From UBA4416 sp963422675 (lineage in GTDB: Bacteria > Bacteroidota > Bacteroidia > B-17B0 > Aurantibacillaceae): DNA of 64,000 nucleotides. The notes under the pieces were generated by a model. The model was not told where the DNA came from and did not search any database. It worked only from the letters and a program-made list of their open reading frames with translations. Numbering within the stretch: position 1 is the stretch's first letter; each line of letters begins with the position of its first letter. Shown piece by piece: positions 34,039 to 44,112 of the stretch. The stretch covers positions 186,001 to 250,000 of the forward strand of contig CAXVYS010000013.1 in NCBI GenBank assembly GCA_963422675.2, given 5' to 3'. Made by a program: the position numbers and the translations under genes.

Positions 34039-35088
34039 ATGAAGTTATCCATGTTCAAATTCAATCTGCCAAAAGAACTCCTGGCAGAGCATCCTTCAAA
34101 AAACCGTGATGAAAGTAAATTAATGGTGGTTGACCGGGCTACCGGAAAAATCTCTCACAAAAAATTTAAAGACATTATCAATTACTTTGATGAAGGTGAT
34201 GTAATGATCTTAAATGATACGAAAGTATTTCCTGCACGTATGTATGGAAATAAAGAAAAAACCGGAGCAAAAATTGAAGTTTTTTTATTACGTGAATTAA
34301 ATGCTGAAAGCCGTTTATGGGATGTGTTGGTTGATCCGGCTCGTAAAATCCGTATCGGTAATAAATTATATTTTGGTGAAAACGATAACGTTGTAGCTGA
34401 AGTAATTGATAATACAACTTCCAGAGGAAGAACCTTACGTTTCCTGTTCGATGGACCTTATGAAGAATTTAGAAAAGCATTATACGATTTAGGTGAAACA
34501 CCATTACCTAAATATATTAAGCGTGCTGTTGAAGAAAGTGATATTGATCGCTACCAAACTGTATTTGCTCAAAATGAAGGAGCGGTTGCCGCCCCTACTG
34601 CAGGATTACATTTTAGCCGCGAATTGTTAAAACGCCTTGAAATTAAAGGGGTTGATTTTGCCCGTTTAACCTTACATATTGGTTTAGGAACATTTAGAAT
34701 GGTTGAAGTAGAAGATTTAACCAAACATAAAATGGATAGCGAAGAAGCTATTATAACGGAAGAAGCCTGTAAAATCATTAATAACGGAAAAGATAAAAAG
34801 AAAAGAGTGTGCGCTGTTGGTACAACTGTTATGCGTGCGCTTGAATCTTCTGTTTCTACAACCGGACATGTAAATCCGTATGTTGGCTGGACAAATAAGT
34901 TCATCTTTCCTCCATATGATTTTTCTGTAGCAAATTGTATGATTACTAATTTCCATATGCCTGAATCTACTTTATTGATGCAGGTAGCGGCATTTGGTGG
35001 TTACGATTTAATTATGAAAGCTTACAAGGAAGCGATTAAAGAAAAATATAAATTCTATTCATATGGCGATGCCATGTTGATTTTGTAA
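34039..35088 (+). CDS. queA: S-adenosylmethionine:tRNA ribosyltransferase-isomerase QueA
   Basis: 349 residues, full length for QueA. Typical parts are MFKFNLPKELLAEHPSKNRD at the start, GDVMILNDTKVFPAR, GAVAAPTAGLHFSRELL, LTLHIGLGTFRMVEVEDL and ITNFHMPESTLLM. The enzyme transfers and isomerises the ribosyl part of SAM to preQ1-modified tRNA to make epoxyqueuosine at the wobble position. It is the first chromosomal gene to the right of the dif-like site and is followed by a strong terminator. Confidence 0.97.
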   Translation: MKLSMFKFNLPKELLAEHPSKNRDESKLMVVDRATGKISHKKFKDIINYFDEGDVMILNDTKVFPARMYGNKEKTGAKIEVFLLRELNAESRLWDVLVDPARKIRIGNKLYFGENDNVVAEVIDNTTSRGRTLRFLFDGPYEEFRKALYDLGETPLPKYIKRAVEESDIDRYQTVFAQNEGAVAAPTAGLHFSRELLKRLEIKGVDFARLTLHIGLGTFRMVEVEDLTKHKMDSEEAIITEEACKIINNGKDKKKRVCAVGTTVMRALESSVSTTGHVNPYVGWTNKFIFPPYDFSVANCMITNFHMPESTLLMQVAAFGGYDLIMKAYKEAIKEKYKFYSYGDAMLIL

Positions 35089-35108
35089 TCATAAAATCAT
35101 GTATAATG

Positions 35109-35136
35109 AAAAGCCACAGCGAAAGTTGTGGCTTTT
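35109..35136. terminator. Bidirectional terminator after queA
   Basis: AAAAGCCACAGC (35109-35120) pairs with GTTGTGGCTTTT (35125-35136) around a GAAA tetraloop, with A and T tracts on the flanks. It serves queA and the convergent glycosyltransferase gene. Confidence 0.92.
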
Positions 35137-36570
35137 TTATTTGTAAAAAGAAATCTTCACCCCTTTGTATTCATTGGTTTTGTAATACATTTTTTTTACT
35201 TCTGAGAGTTTTTTCTGAAATTCGTATTCATTAGGATTTAATTCTTCAAACGAATCAATAACTATTACCCTCCTATAATCTGTAGGACTTTGAGATAGAT
35301 CTGCCCAGGCAGAACAAAATAAAATAGTTTCATTTGAAGATAATTCCTTCTTTTTAAAAAAATCAGCTTCGTAATAATATCCAAAAAGTGGTTTAACATC
35401 TTTTGTTTTCACAATTATCAGATCTCCTTTCTGTTTAATAGATTTAATAAACTTTACAGCATTTCTATAATCCATGCCTTTATCTGTTTTGTAATTAATT
35501 TTAAATGAACAAACCATACAAAATAAAGCAATCAATGTTATTGAAATTGATGGATTTTTAATAAAAGAGAGTCCGAATCCTATCAGAATAAAAAGAAAAG
35601 GTAATGTAAAAATGAGGTATCTGTCTAAAAAAATGGGTGTAATTTTTCCCAGAAAATATAAGATCATTATTGATCCAACACTTAAGAGTAAAGCATAAAT
35701 GATGTGAAATTTAAAATCACCTTCTTTCTTGATTATCAATAAGATTATAACTGATAAAATGACGAATAAAAAAATAACTGCCATATAATCATTGAACAAA
35801 AATTCAGACAAACACTCTTTAAAATAATTAAAATCAGCCTTTTTTAGCCAAAAAACACTTCCCGAACTATTAAAATCAATAATCAGGAAAAGCTGTTTTT
35901 TTGTAAATCTTAATATAGTTAATCCTAACACCAGGAATACACTTATTAAATATTTTAATATCCATTTTTTATCAAAAAAGAAAAAGATAAGTAGCGTTTG
36001 AAAAAACAAAACCAAGCCTGCGATATAATGTGTATATATCAATAAAAAATTAATGAGACCTAACAATAAAATTGTTTTAAGAGTTGAGTTTTCTTTAAAA
36101 CTAAAGTATAAGTATGTCGAAATCAATGCTAAGAGTAAAACCAAAGAATATGCTCTGGCTTCATGTGAATAATAAAATAGGATGTTACTGGATAAAAAAA
36201 GCAGTGAACTAATTACCGCTGTAGTTTTATTAAAATAATTGTTAGCTAATAAAAATAAGGTTCCTGCCGCTAATGAACTAAATATCACACTTAGAAGTCT
36301 TACTGTAAATTCCGAATCATTTAGGAGCTTTATCCATACACTTAAGCAATAATAATAAAACGGAGGGTTTTTATCCCATTCGGATACGTGTTTAATATGG
36401 CCAAAATCTAATGATGCAGACTGGACACTTATTATTTCATCATACCAAAATGAAGAATATCCCAAATCAATTATCTTGAAAATAAAATTTACACAAAATA
36501 CAATTAGAAAGCAAACCTCTAAACGGTTAGTGAATTTGGTTTTATTGAAAGATAAAAAGCTGTTATACAT
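35137..36570 (-). CDS. GT-C fold glycosyltransferase (family 39-like membrane protein)
   Basis: 477 residues with about 11 membrane segments. The first periplasmic loop has SFWYDEIISVQSAS, the (D/E)E motif of GT-C enzymes of the ArnT/PMT type, followed by KNPPFYYYCLSVWIKLL, also characteristic. Such enzymes move a sugar from a polyprenyl-phosphate donor to lipid or protein on the outer side of the inner membrane. Its ATG overlaps the stop of the upstream gene by one base (TAATG), so it is coupled to the T9SS cargo gene; a role in modifying exported proteins or surface lipids is possible. Confidence 0.8.
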   Translation of the reverse strand: MYNSFLSFNKTKFTNRLEVCFLIVFCVNFIFKIIDLGYSSFWYDEIISVQSASLDFGHIKHVSEWDKNPPFYYYCLSVWIKLLNDSEFTVRLLSVIFSSLAAGTLFLLANNYFNKTTAVISSLLFLSSNILFYYSHEARAYSLVLLLALISTYLYFSFKENSTLKTILLLGLINFLLIYTHYIAGLVLFFQTLLIFFFFDKKWILKYLISVFLVLGLTILRFTKKQLFLIIDFNSSGSVFWLKKADFNYFKECLSEFLFNDYMAVIFLFVILSVIILLIIKKEGDFKFHIIYALLLSVGSIMILYFLGKITPIFLDRYLIFTLPFLFILIGFGLSFIKNPSISITLIALFCMVCSFKINYKTDKGMDYRNAVKFIKSIKQKGDLIIVKTKDVKPLFGYYYEADFFKKKELSSNETILFCSAWADLSQSPTDYRRVIVIDSFEELNPNEYEFQKKLSEVKKMYYKTNEYKGVKISFYK

Positions 36571-38027
36571 TATTTTACAACAGAAATTTTAGTTGTATTA
36601 ATTAGTTTATTTTCATCAAATAATTGCAAAAAATACAAGCCTGAACTTATCTCTGTTGTATTTATATAAGTTTTATCACTTACGATTTTACTACCTAAAA
36701 CAGACGTCCCATTTATACTATTTAAAGAAAATTTTAAATTCTTATACTGTGAAAATTCAGTGATCAATATATTTACTTCATTATCAGCAGGATTGGGAAA
36801 TATTGTAACCGACAAGTCTGCTATCCAACTGTCATTAATTGAAGTTAAGTTTGGCCCATAACTACCTAAACTATCCATTTTAAAAATAAGAATATCATCT
36901 AAAGCAGCTCCATAACTCGTAGTTTTACCTACTGCTACATAACCTTTATCTCTTGTATTTGAAATTGAATATAATTCTTCGTCAAACAGAGATCCTACAC
37001 TAAAAAAATATAAAAATCCATATGTAGAAGTATACATATCTACAATACCATCGTACTGAGTGCCTGCACCTCCATTATTGGTTTTTCCACATGCAACAAT
37101 ATTACCCTTTAATGCCTGAGTTACGTGATTATAATATTCATTCTGTGTGCTTGGATCTGAATAATGGAGCATTACTGCTCCGTTTGAATTATCGAGGGCT
37201 AATAATAACGTTTCTTGATTCCCGGAAACTGATTCGCTGTTTGTTCCTCCGGCAATTAAAACATTTGTATTTTGTATTTGAGTTATATGATTCCCAAAAT
37301 CTTCTTTGCTTCCACCATAAAATTTACACCAGGTTGAATCGCCCAACGTGTTGAGTTTAAATACCCACACATCTCCGGAGTCAATATCATTGTAGCTTTT
37401 GGTATAACCGGTTAACGCATAACCTCCATCAGCTGTTTGTACTACCGATTTAAATTCATCGTCATTGGCTCCCCCATAAGTTTTACTCCAGGTTACATTT
37501 CCTGTGGCATCTGTTTTTACAACATATCCGTCGGCATTTCCATAGCCAAAACTATAGGTTGTACCACCTATAATAAACCCACCGTCGGATGTTTGCTGTA
37601 AACTATAGGCAAAATCCCACTCGGTTCCGCCAATGGTTTTTTGCCATAAAGAATTCCCGTTTTTATCTGCTTTCACTAAAAAAATATCATAGCCTCCAAT
37701 GCCTATTGAACTGGTATAACCTACTATCACATAACTTGAATCAATTAATTGTATCACGCTCTTTCCTATTTCATTGCTATAGCCGCCAAAAGAGGTTTCA
37801 AATTTTTTGTTCCCAACGCTATCCAGTTTCACCAGGTACATATCCGTATTACCTTGTCCGAAGCTGCTGGTTGATCCTGTTATGATATAACCGTTATCGA
37901 GTGTCTGTTTCACATCATACCCTACATCATACCCATTACCTCCAAATCTTGTATAAAATTTACGGGGAGCCTGAGCACTTACCATTAAACCTGCCAATAA
38001 AAAGAGTATGTGAATGTATAGCTTCAT
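36570..38027 (-). CDS. T9SS type A cargo with beta-propeller repeats
   Basis: 485 residues from ATG 38027 with signal peptide (MKLYIHILFLLAGLMVSAQ). Six or seven repeats of about 50 residues with cores such as GGFIIGGTTYSFGYGNADGY and GGYALTGYTKSYNDIDSGD form a propeller of the kind found in delta-60/SBBP-like proteins. The last 80 residues are a type A sorting domain (VTIFPNPADNEVNILI ... ISSGLYFLQLF). Inference: surface-exposed or secreted by T9SS; ligand unknown. It forms a tight operon with the three neighbours on the same strand. Confidence 0.85.
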   Translation of the reverse strand: MKLYIHILFLLAGLMVSAQAPRKFYTRFGGNGYDVGYDVKQTLDNGYIITGSTSSFGQGNTDMYLVKLDSVGNKKFETSFGGYSNEIGKSVIQLIDSSYVIVGYTSSIGIGGYDIFLVKADKNGNSLWQKTIGGTEWDFAYSLQQTSDGGFIIGGTTYSFGYGNADGYVVKTDATGNVTWSKTYGGANDDEFKSVVQTADGGYALTGYTKSYNDIDSGDVWVFKLNTLGDSTWCKFYGGSKEDFGNHITQIQNTNVLIAGGTNSESVSGNQETLLLALDNSNGAVMLHYSDPSTQNEYYNHVTQALKGNIVACGKTNNGGAGTQYDGIVDMYTSTYGFLYFFSVGSLFDEELYSISNTRDKGYVAVGKTTSYGAALDDILIFKMDSLGSYGPNLTSINDSWIADLSVTIFPNPADNEVNILITEFSQYKNLKFSLNSINGTSVLGSKIVSDKTYINTTEISSGLYFLQLFDENKLINTTKISVVK

Positions 38028-38033
38028 GATCAA

Positions 38034-39284
38034 CTATCGTTTAAATTTTTTGGCGATACTTATAAAAGCACCTTGTCCGTATGTGTTTTTAGGAGAAATA
38101 TATCCCTGCAAACTATTACTACCCAGTTTTACATAAAAGCCCGGAGCATTATAAATAAATGTAAACCCCACACCTAATTTAGCATATCCACCATATCCTA
38201 CGTGTACTATTCCCGAAAAATTCCCTGACAGCTTATACTCCGCATCCATGAAAAAGTAAGGTTTAAAATTCGAGTTAAATAAATACCTGAACCCTGTACT
38301 AAAAGAAAACTTATCCGTAAAAATGATCTTATTAATGATCAGTAAATTAGCAGGAATGTTTACGTTAAACGATTCTTTATGAGCATTGGTGGTGTTTTTA
38401 ACAATGGTATCTTTATTTACAGCCGATATGGTAGAGTCCTTCAGATCTAATAAATTATCTATATGGTAGCCCGAAAACCTGAAACTGGAGTCGCTACTGT
38501 ATTGTACGCTATTATCAAACCAGTGAAGAAAACCTATATTATTTGCATTTACCGTAAGTACACTACTCTGCCCTAACCTACTGTTGTAGGGGGTTTCAAA
38601 AAAGATATCGGCACTGGCACCAATACCCGAATATGCAAAAGGATTTGTTCTTTTACCGGCGGTATCGCTCATGGCCATATTAAAGTTGGAATTAAATATT
38701 AATTCAGTACCATCAGCATTCGTATACAGCGAAGAGCCTTCATTGGCTTTAATGTAAAATAATTGCTGCCCTTTTAAAATAGAAACAGATACCCCAATTT
38801 TTGCAGTAGTATCAATTTTATGCCATATAAACCCAATTTTTAATTCCTGGAACCTCAGTGAATTAATACTTGAGCCACTAAAGTTTTTGGTTTCACCTAA
38901 GTAAGGTTTATTCCCATAAAAAGCCAGTTGATAAAAATCTTTTGTAAAAGACGAGTTAAAAATTTGCTGGTCTTTAAAGCCTATCAGGTAAGAGTACTTG
39001 GGTTTATTGCCAAAAAAGGCAGAAATGTTATAGTTAAAATTTGCACCTAACACATTGAGTCCTTTCATGTTTTTGGCCGAGGCATCTTTTAAATTTTTAT
39101 CTATATAACCCCCAACTAAAAACTTGTTTAAAAAAGCATTGTATATCCCATTAGAACCAAGTTCATACTCTCCGTTAATGGATATAGATCTTCCTGTTCG
39201 GTCGAAACTTAAAAACTCGGAATTGTATTGCGAGAATGCAAAGGACGCCATAAATAAAAACACTACACTTAACCCTGTCTTCAT
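38034..39284 (-). CDS. Outer-membrane beta-barrel protein (DUF5723-like)
   Basis: 416 residues with a signal peptide (MKTGLSVVFLFMASFAFSQ). The mature part has alternating hydrophobic strands (VGGYIDKNLKDASAKNMKGL, AKLGVGFTFIYNAPGFYVKL) and ends in an aromatic-basic pattern (ISIAKKFKR), as outer-membrane barrels do. It matches my memory of the DUF5723 family common in Bacteroidota. Its ATG overlaps the stop of the upstream lipoprotein gene by one base, so both products may form one outer-membrane complex. Confidence 0.65.
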   Translation of the reverse strand: MKTGLSVVFLFMASFAFSQYNSEFLSFDRTGRSISINGEYELGSNGIYNAFLNKFLVGGYIDKNLKDASAKNMKGLNVLGANFNYNISAFFGNKPKYSYLIGFKDQQIFNSSFTKDFYQLAFYGNKPYLGETKNFSGSSINSLRFQELKIGFIWHKIDTTAKIGVSVSILKGQQLFYIKANEGSSLYTNADGTELIFNSNFNMAMSDTAGKRTNPFAYSGIGASADIFFETPYNSRLGQSSVLTVNANNIGFLHWFDNSVQYSSDSSFRFSGYHIDNLLDLKDSTISAVNKDTIVKNTTNAHKESFNVNIPANLLIINKIIFTDKFSFSTGFRYLFNSNFKPYFFMDAEYKLSGNFSGIVHVGYGGYAKLGVGFTFIYNAPGFYVKLGSNSLQGYISPKNTYGQGAFISIAKKFKR

Positions 39285-40894
39285 TATTTTGTATTTACAT
39301 TATAGTTCAAATCAGCACTTACCATTAAATCCAGATAGCTGCCATCTGTAATTTTTATAGGCGTTGGTTGATTTGGCAGGTAGAGGTAGGTTACAAATTT
39401 AATTTGTTTACACTGCCTCAGGTTTTCAACCTTTGCTTTATTAAAAGAAGCTACCAATCGGGAATCCGTATAATTTAATACAGTATTTAAGTTATCTGTT
39501 AAAGCCGATTGAATGCTGTTATTGTTCCAGGTAAAGAGCGAATCAATAACCTGGTTCTGCTCATTTACCATATATCCCTGAATTTGAGCTGTAAACGGAT
39601 AATTATTTCGGGCCTGTAAAATAATATTACAGGAATTTACATTTTTTAATTCTTTGATTTGAGTAAGGTTAACTTTGGCATAGTTTATTAAGTTAAAATA
39701 ATTGGCAGATAAGGCAAAAGGGATATCTACATCAGCAATTACTTTAAGGCCATGGCCATAATAAGCGAAATCATTTCCTGCCGAAATATTACCTAAGGGG
39801 TTTAATTTAGCCTCAATAGAATAGCCTAAATAGTTAGGGATATTTTCTAAAAATGGATTAAGATTAGAATTTGAGGAGTTAATATCAATTTGCTTTAGCC
39901 ATGGAAACACCGGGTTTGACGCATTATTTGTTTTACCCGCCCGGTTGATATTGATGGAATGAAGTAAATTCCCTGCATTTAACGTTACAGTATTTAACGG
40001 AGAGAGTTTAATTGATTTTAAGCTTTTGATAGAACTGCTCAGTTCCACACCAAATTCATTAATGATACGGAAATTAATATCCGATTGGGTAAGAATGAGA
40101 TTACTTGGTTTAAAATTATCCAACAAGCCTATGAGAGAAGAATCGGGACCGAACGACAGATCCTGCTGCCCGAAATATCCCTGAACATATTCGGGTACAA
40201 CATTTATAAACGATAATTTTACACTTAGGCCCTGCCCTACCTGCAACTGATCGGCTACTCCGCTTGGGTCGGTTGTAATGGTATAGGTTTGTACTAATGT
40301 GTTTATTTTTTGACCGGTTAATCCGGTAAGGTTAATCACATAATCATCGAGGTTATACACTTTTGTTAAAGATGCTGGATTTGCAACAGTTCCGCCACCA
40401 ATGGTTTGATTGATATGAAGTACATTTCCCCAGAGATTAGCCGAATTAATGTCATAATTGAAATTTAAAGGTTGGGCATAGGAGTTATAATATTCAACTT
40501 TTAGCTGTCCTTTTCTTACAATAGCCCTGTTTAATTCAACACCATTGCTTATAGCGAAGGTTATTTCTTTATCGTTCGACAGGTTATTTGAAAACACAAT
40601 GGTTCCGGGGTTAAGCTGCGACACAAAGGGGGAGGTAAATCCAATACTAACAGTAGTATCAGGCAGTTTCACCAAACTATCGAGGGTAAAATTGATAATA
40701 TCTTTACTAAAAGCAATATGTAAAAGTCCGTTTTGATCGGCTTTAAAAATAGTATCTCCAAAAAAATTACTAATGTTTAAATGGCTTTGGGCAATAGGAA
40801 AGGCAGCGTCTATATCCCAATTGGTTCCTTTTTTACAAGAACCGATAGATAGTGATACCCCTATAAGAACTACTAACTTTAACAAAAGACGCAT
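39284..40894 (-). CDS. Large lipoprotein of unknown function
   Basis: 536 residues. The signal peptide is MRLLLKLVVLIGVSLSIGSC with the lipobox SIGSC; Cys20 is lipidated. The mature part is beta-rich without recognised domains. First gene of the cluster lipoprotein - barrel - propeller cargo - glycosyltransferase (40.9 down to 35.1 kb), with overlaps or gaps of at most seven bases. The arrangement suggests one surface system. Confidence 0.72.
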   Translation of the reverse strand: MRLLLKLVVLIGVSLSIGSCKKGTNWDIDAAFPIAQSHLNISNFFGDTIFKADQNGLLHIAFSKDIINFTLDSLVKLPDTTVSIGFTSPFVSQLNPGTIVFSNNLSNDKEITFAISNGVELNRAIVRKGQLKVEYYNSYAQPLNFNYDINSANLWGNVLHINQTIGGGTVANPASLTKVYNLDDYVINLTGLTGQKINTLVQTYTITTDPSGVADQLQVGQGLSVKLSFINVVPEYVQGYFGQQDLSFGPDSSLIGLLDNFKPSNLILTQSDINFRIINEFGVELSSSIKSLKSIKLSPLNTVTLNAGNLLHSININRAGKTNNASNPVFPWLKQIDINSSNSNLNPFLENIPNYLGYSIEAKLNPLGNISAGNDFAYYGHGLKVIADVDIPFALSANYFNLINYAKVNLTQIKELKNVNSCNIILQARNNYPFTAQIQGYMVNEQNQVIDSLFTWNNNSIQSALTDNLNTVLNYTDSRLVASFNKAKVENLRQCKQIKFVTYLYLPNQPTPIKITDGSYLDLMVSADLNYNVNTK

Positions 40895-40989
40895 ATTACA
40901 AACTTAATATATTTACCTTTCATTTCCAATGAATATCTGGCAAAGTTTTTGTACACTTGTAGTGGAGAAAATAGCTCCTCAATTAATTG

Positions 40990-41427
40990 ATGCAATATTC
41001 TGTTAGATTTTTTATAAGCTGGATCGTTACTGCAACTGTAATGTATATCGCTTTCTATTTCTGGCATGGTGTTTTTTTAAATGACCTTAGCAGAATCACC
41101 TTTTCAAAAACATTATTCTTAGTACTTGCTGCCTTAGTATATCTTGTTATTTCCTATATAGTATACCGTACGTTTGAAACTAAAATTATTTCGAAAAACA
41201 TTTCTTCTCCATTTTTAAGAGGAATTGCAAGTGGCATATTAGTTGGCTTTATTATATTTGCTACCATTACCGTACTTGGTATTTCCTTTACAAAAAATGT
41301 ATCGATGAAATATTTAATTGTTGACTGCGGATGGCAGATTGCCGAGCAGGTTATTGGAGGAATGGTTGTAGCCTTAGGAAAGATCCTGATCTTTGAACCT
41401 ACACCTGAAATGGCAAAAAGATATTAA
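40990..41427 (+). CDS. Four-helix integral membrane protein
   Basis: About 145 residues; ATG 40990 is the second of two adjacent ATGs. Four hydrophobic segments (VRFFISWIVTATVMYIAFYF, TLFLVLAALVYLVISYIVY, ASGILVGFIIFATITVLG and a weaker one near EQVIGGMVVALGKILIF). Small four-span proteins of this kind are frequent in the phylum, function unknown. It converges with rarA with a 4-base overlap of stop codons. Confidence 0.7.
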   Translation: MQYSVRFFISWIVTATVMYIAFYFWHGVFLNDLSRITFSKTLFLVLAALVYLVISYIVYRTFETKIISKNISSPFLRGIASGILVGFIIFATITVLGISFTKNVSMKYLIVDCGWQIAEQVIGGMVVALGKILIFEPTPEMAKRY

Positions 41428-42698
41428 TACCCGTATTTATCGCCCCACCTCTGTTTTAAAAATTCTTTTAGGTCTTTTTCTCTTGAGTATTCCGATGGTT
41501 TATAGAAAGGCGTTCCGCTGATTTCTTTCGGTAAAAATTCCTGTTCGGTAAAATGATTGGTGTAGTTATGAGCATACTTATATTCGTCGCCATAGCCCAA
41601 CTCTTTCATTAATTTGGTAGGAGCATTTCTTAAATGCAATGGCACCGGTAAATCGCCGTGTTGTTTAACTGCTTGTAATGCCTCATTTATAGCTACATAG
41701 CTGCTGTTACTTTTTGATGAACAGGCTAAATAAGTAGTGGTTTGAGCAAGTATAATTCTACTTTCCGGGTATCCTATCACATTTACTGCCTGAAAACAAT
41801 TATTGGCAATAACCAAAGCCGTTGGGTTTGCATTGCCTATATCTTCAGAAGCAAGAATTAGTAACCTACGGGCAATAAAAGAGGGGTCCTCTCCCCCATC
41901 AATCATCCGGGCCAGCCAATATACCGCTCCGTTAGGATCAGAACCCCTAATGGATTTTATAAACGCCGAAATAATATCGTAATGCTGCTCTCCCGATTTG
42001 TCATACAACGCTAAATTCTGTTGAATGTATTGTTTTACCAATTCGTCGGTAATTACAATTTTGGGTTCATTAATCGAATTCGCAACTATTTCCAGGGCGT
42101 TCAACAATTTCCTTCCGTCACCGCCTGATATTCTTAATAGTGCCTCGTATTCTTTTATTTCAATGTGCTTTGTTTTTAAAATGTCGTCGTCCATAACGGC
42201 ATTATTTAACAGTTCAATGAGGTTATCTTTAGTAAGGTGTTTTAAAACATATACCTGACATCTGGAGAGTAATGCCGGAATCACTTCAAAAGAAGGGTTT
42301 TCGGTAGTAGCACCTACTAAAGTCACAATTCCTTTTTCAACAGCATTTAACAAAGAGTCCTGTTGGGATTTACTAAACCGGTGAATCTCATCTATAAACA
42401 AAACGGGTTTTTCCTGTTTAAAGAAACCACCGTCCTGCGATGCTTTTTCAATAACCTCTCTAACATCCTTAACGCCTGAGTTAATGGCGCTTAAAGCGTA
42501 AAAAGGACGTTTTAATACCTGTGATATAATTTGGGCAAGGGTTGTTTTTCCTACTCCCGGAGGCCCCCATAAGATGAGGGATGGTAATAAATTTTGCTCA
42601 ATAGCTTTCCTCAGGGCTGCATTTTTCCCAATAATATGTTCTTGTCCAATATATTTGTCAAGATTATTTGGTCGTACTCTTTCAGCTAATGGTTGCAT
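41424..42698 (-). CDS. rarA: Replication-associated recombination ATPase RarA (MgsA)
   Basis: 424 residues. AAA+ core with Walker A WGPPGVGKTTL, Walker B VLFIDEIHRF and sensor region GATTENPSFEV, all close to RarA/Mgs1/WRNIP1. The C-terminal MgsA tetramerisation part has IRGSDPNGAVYWLARMIDGG and LARRLL-like helices, ending NAPTKLMKELGYG. RarA acts at stalled replication forks and binds SSB. Finding it 8 kb from the dif-like site has no known meaning. Confidence 0.96.
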   Translation of the reverse strand: MQPLAERVRPNNLDKYIGQEHIIGKNAALRKAIEQNLLPSLILWGPPGVGKTTLAQIISQVLKRPFYALSAINSGVKDVREVIEKASQDGGFFKQEKPVLFIDEIHRFSKSQQDSLLNAVEKGIVTLVGATTENPSFEVIPALLSRCQVYVLKHLTKDNLIELLNNAVMDDDILKTKHIEIKEYEALLRISGGDGRKLLNALEIVANSINEPKIVITDELVKQYIQQNLALYDKSGEQHYDIISAFIKSIRGSDPNGAVYWLARMIDGGEDPSFIARRLLILASEDIGNANPTALVIANNCFQAVNVIGYPESRIILAQTTTYLACSSKSNSSYVAINEALQAVKQHGDLPVPLHLRNAPTKLMKELGYGDEYKYAHNYTNHFTEQEFLPKEISGTPFYKPSEYSREKDLKEFLKQRWGDKYGY

Positions 42699-42850
42699 CT
42701 TTACAAGATTATAAAAATACGACCAATTCGCATAATAATATCACTCCGGTTAATAATATAAATTAAAAAAAGTTAAGGTTATTCTTAGCTTTATCTAAAA
42801 ATTGTAACAAAGAATATTTTTTTTATTACATTTACCACACTATAAAAAAA

Positions 42851-43321
42851 ATGATAATGAGTTTAAAACACATTTTAATATCCGCAACAGTTGTTTCTGC
42901 TGGTTTATTAGGCATGAATGCTATCTATAAAGGTGAACCGAAAGATGCTTTGGATAAACGTATTTTTACCGTAATAATGACCGAGGTAAAGGAAAATTCG
43001 GCTCCCAAAAAAGGTGTGGAAGATGAGATTGAATTTAGGGCTAATAAAGGGATGTTCAGTACATTCTTATTTGATAAACTGGAGTATAAATGGATCAAAT
43101 ACGAAGTAAAGAAAGACTCTACCTTTATGGATGAAGAGGAAAATGAAGTACATTGGGTGGAAGCTGAGATATCAACGACTGACGATAAAGACCAAACTTT
43201 AATGATGACTTGTACTGTAGAAGATTACAATATACAGGGAGAAATAAAAATCACGAAAAAAGACAAACTGAAAAAGAAGTTTGAATTTGTAGGTAAAGAA
43301 AAAGCTAAAAAGAAAAAATAG
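42851..43321 (+). CDS. Small secreted protein of unknown function
   Basis: 156 residues, with an N-terminal signal-like segment (MSLKHILISATVVSAGLLG, from the third codon). The mature part is rich in Lys and Glu (KKDSTFMDEEENEVHWVEAE) and ends KEKAKKKK. Not recognised. A terminator follows at once, so it is monocistronic. Confidence 0.68.
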   Translation: MIMSLKHILISATVVSAGLLGMNAIYKGEPKDALDKRIFTVIMTEVKENSAPKKGVEDEIEFRANKGMFSTFLFDKLEYKWIKYEVKKDSTFMDEEENEVHWVEAEISTTDDKDQTLMMTCTVEDYNIQGEIKITKKDKLKKKFEFVGKEKAKKKK

Positions 43322-43346
43322 CATCCTGCTTAAACAATATCCTATG

Positions 43347-43373
43347 AATAGCTGTAATAGTATTACAGCTATT
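43347..43373 (+). terminator. Terminator after the 156-residue gene
   Basis: AATAGCTGTAAT (43347-43358) and its complement (43362-43373) form a perfect 12-bp stem with a 3-base loop, followed by a T tract. Confidence 0.9.
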
Positions 43374-43396
43374 TTTTTTAACCTGATTTTAAACAT

Positions 43397-43936
43397 ATGA
43401 AACAACTGGAAACGATAACTCTTGGTGCAGGATGCTTTTGGTGCGTTGAAGCCGTATTTCAAAATCTTAATGGTGTTGAAAGTATTGTCAGTGGCTATTC
43501 CGGCGGCCATATCAAAAACCCGGCATACCGTGAAGTGTGCAATGGCGTAACGGGTCATGCAGAAGTTACTCAACTCAAATTTGATCCTGCTATCATTTCT
43601 GTGGAAGAAATTTTGCAGGTGTTTTGGCAAACACATGATCCTACAACGCTTAACCGACAAGGAAACGATATTGGTACTCAATACCGTTCGGCCATTTTTT
43701 ACCATACCGAGGAGCAACGTACCATCGCTGAACGATACAAAGAAGAGTTAAATAAAAGCAAAACATTTAATAGCCCTATCGTGACAGAAATCACCGCTTT
43801 TACTAACTTTTACCAGGCGGAAGATTCTCATCAAAACTACTTTAATCAACATAGGGAAGAATCTTACTGTCAATACGTTGTAAGACCTAAAGTTGAAAAA
43901 TTCGAAAAGTTATTTAAAGATAAAATGAAGAAATAA
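43397..43936 (+). CDS. msrA: Peptide methionine (S)-S-oxide reductase MsrA
   Basis: 179 residues of MsrA alone, without MsrB fusion. The catalytic motif is GAGCFWCVEAVFQ with the reactive Cys in GCFW, followed by VSGYSGGHIKNPAYREVCNG. The enzyme reduces methionine S-sulfoxide in proteins. The C-terminus FEKLFKDKMKK has no resolving Cys pair; resolving cysteines may be the one in CFWC and the late Cys in EESYCQYVV. No signal peptide, so cytoplasmic. Confidence 0.96.
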   Translation: MKQLETITLGAGCFWCVEAVFQNLNGVESIVSGYSGGHIKNPAYREVCNGVTGHAEVTQLKFDPAIISVEEILQVFWQTHDPTTLNRQGNDIGTQYRSAIFYHTEEQRTIAERYKEELNKSKTFNSPIVTEITAFTNFYQAEDSHQNYFNQHREESYCQYVVRPKVEKFEKLFKDKMKK

Positions 43937-44065
43937 GGTAACCTTATTTTATGTTAACGGTGTTTTACATCCTAATTATTCTACGGGATGTTTGTTTGTG
44001 TTTTCAACAATTTTAAATACAGGAAAACGAGGCTATTTTTCACTTAAAAATAACGGTTAAAACCT

Positions 44066-44095
44066 TTTGTATATCCTCTCAAAATTTTATATTTG
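44066..44095 (+). promoter_or_regulatory. Promoter of the E1 dehydrogenase gene
   Basis: TTTG (44066-44069), an 18-base spacer and TATATTTG (44088-44095): a full match to the Bacteroidota consensus, 17 bases before ATG 44113. Confidence 0.78.
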
Positions 44096-44112
44096 TAAGA
44101 TAAGGAATTACT

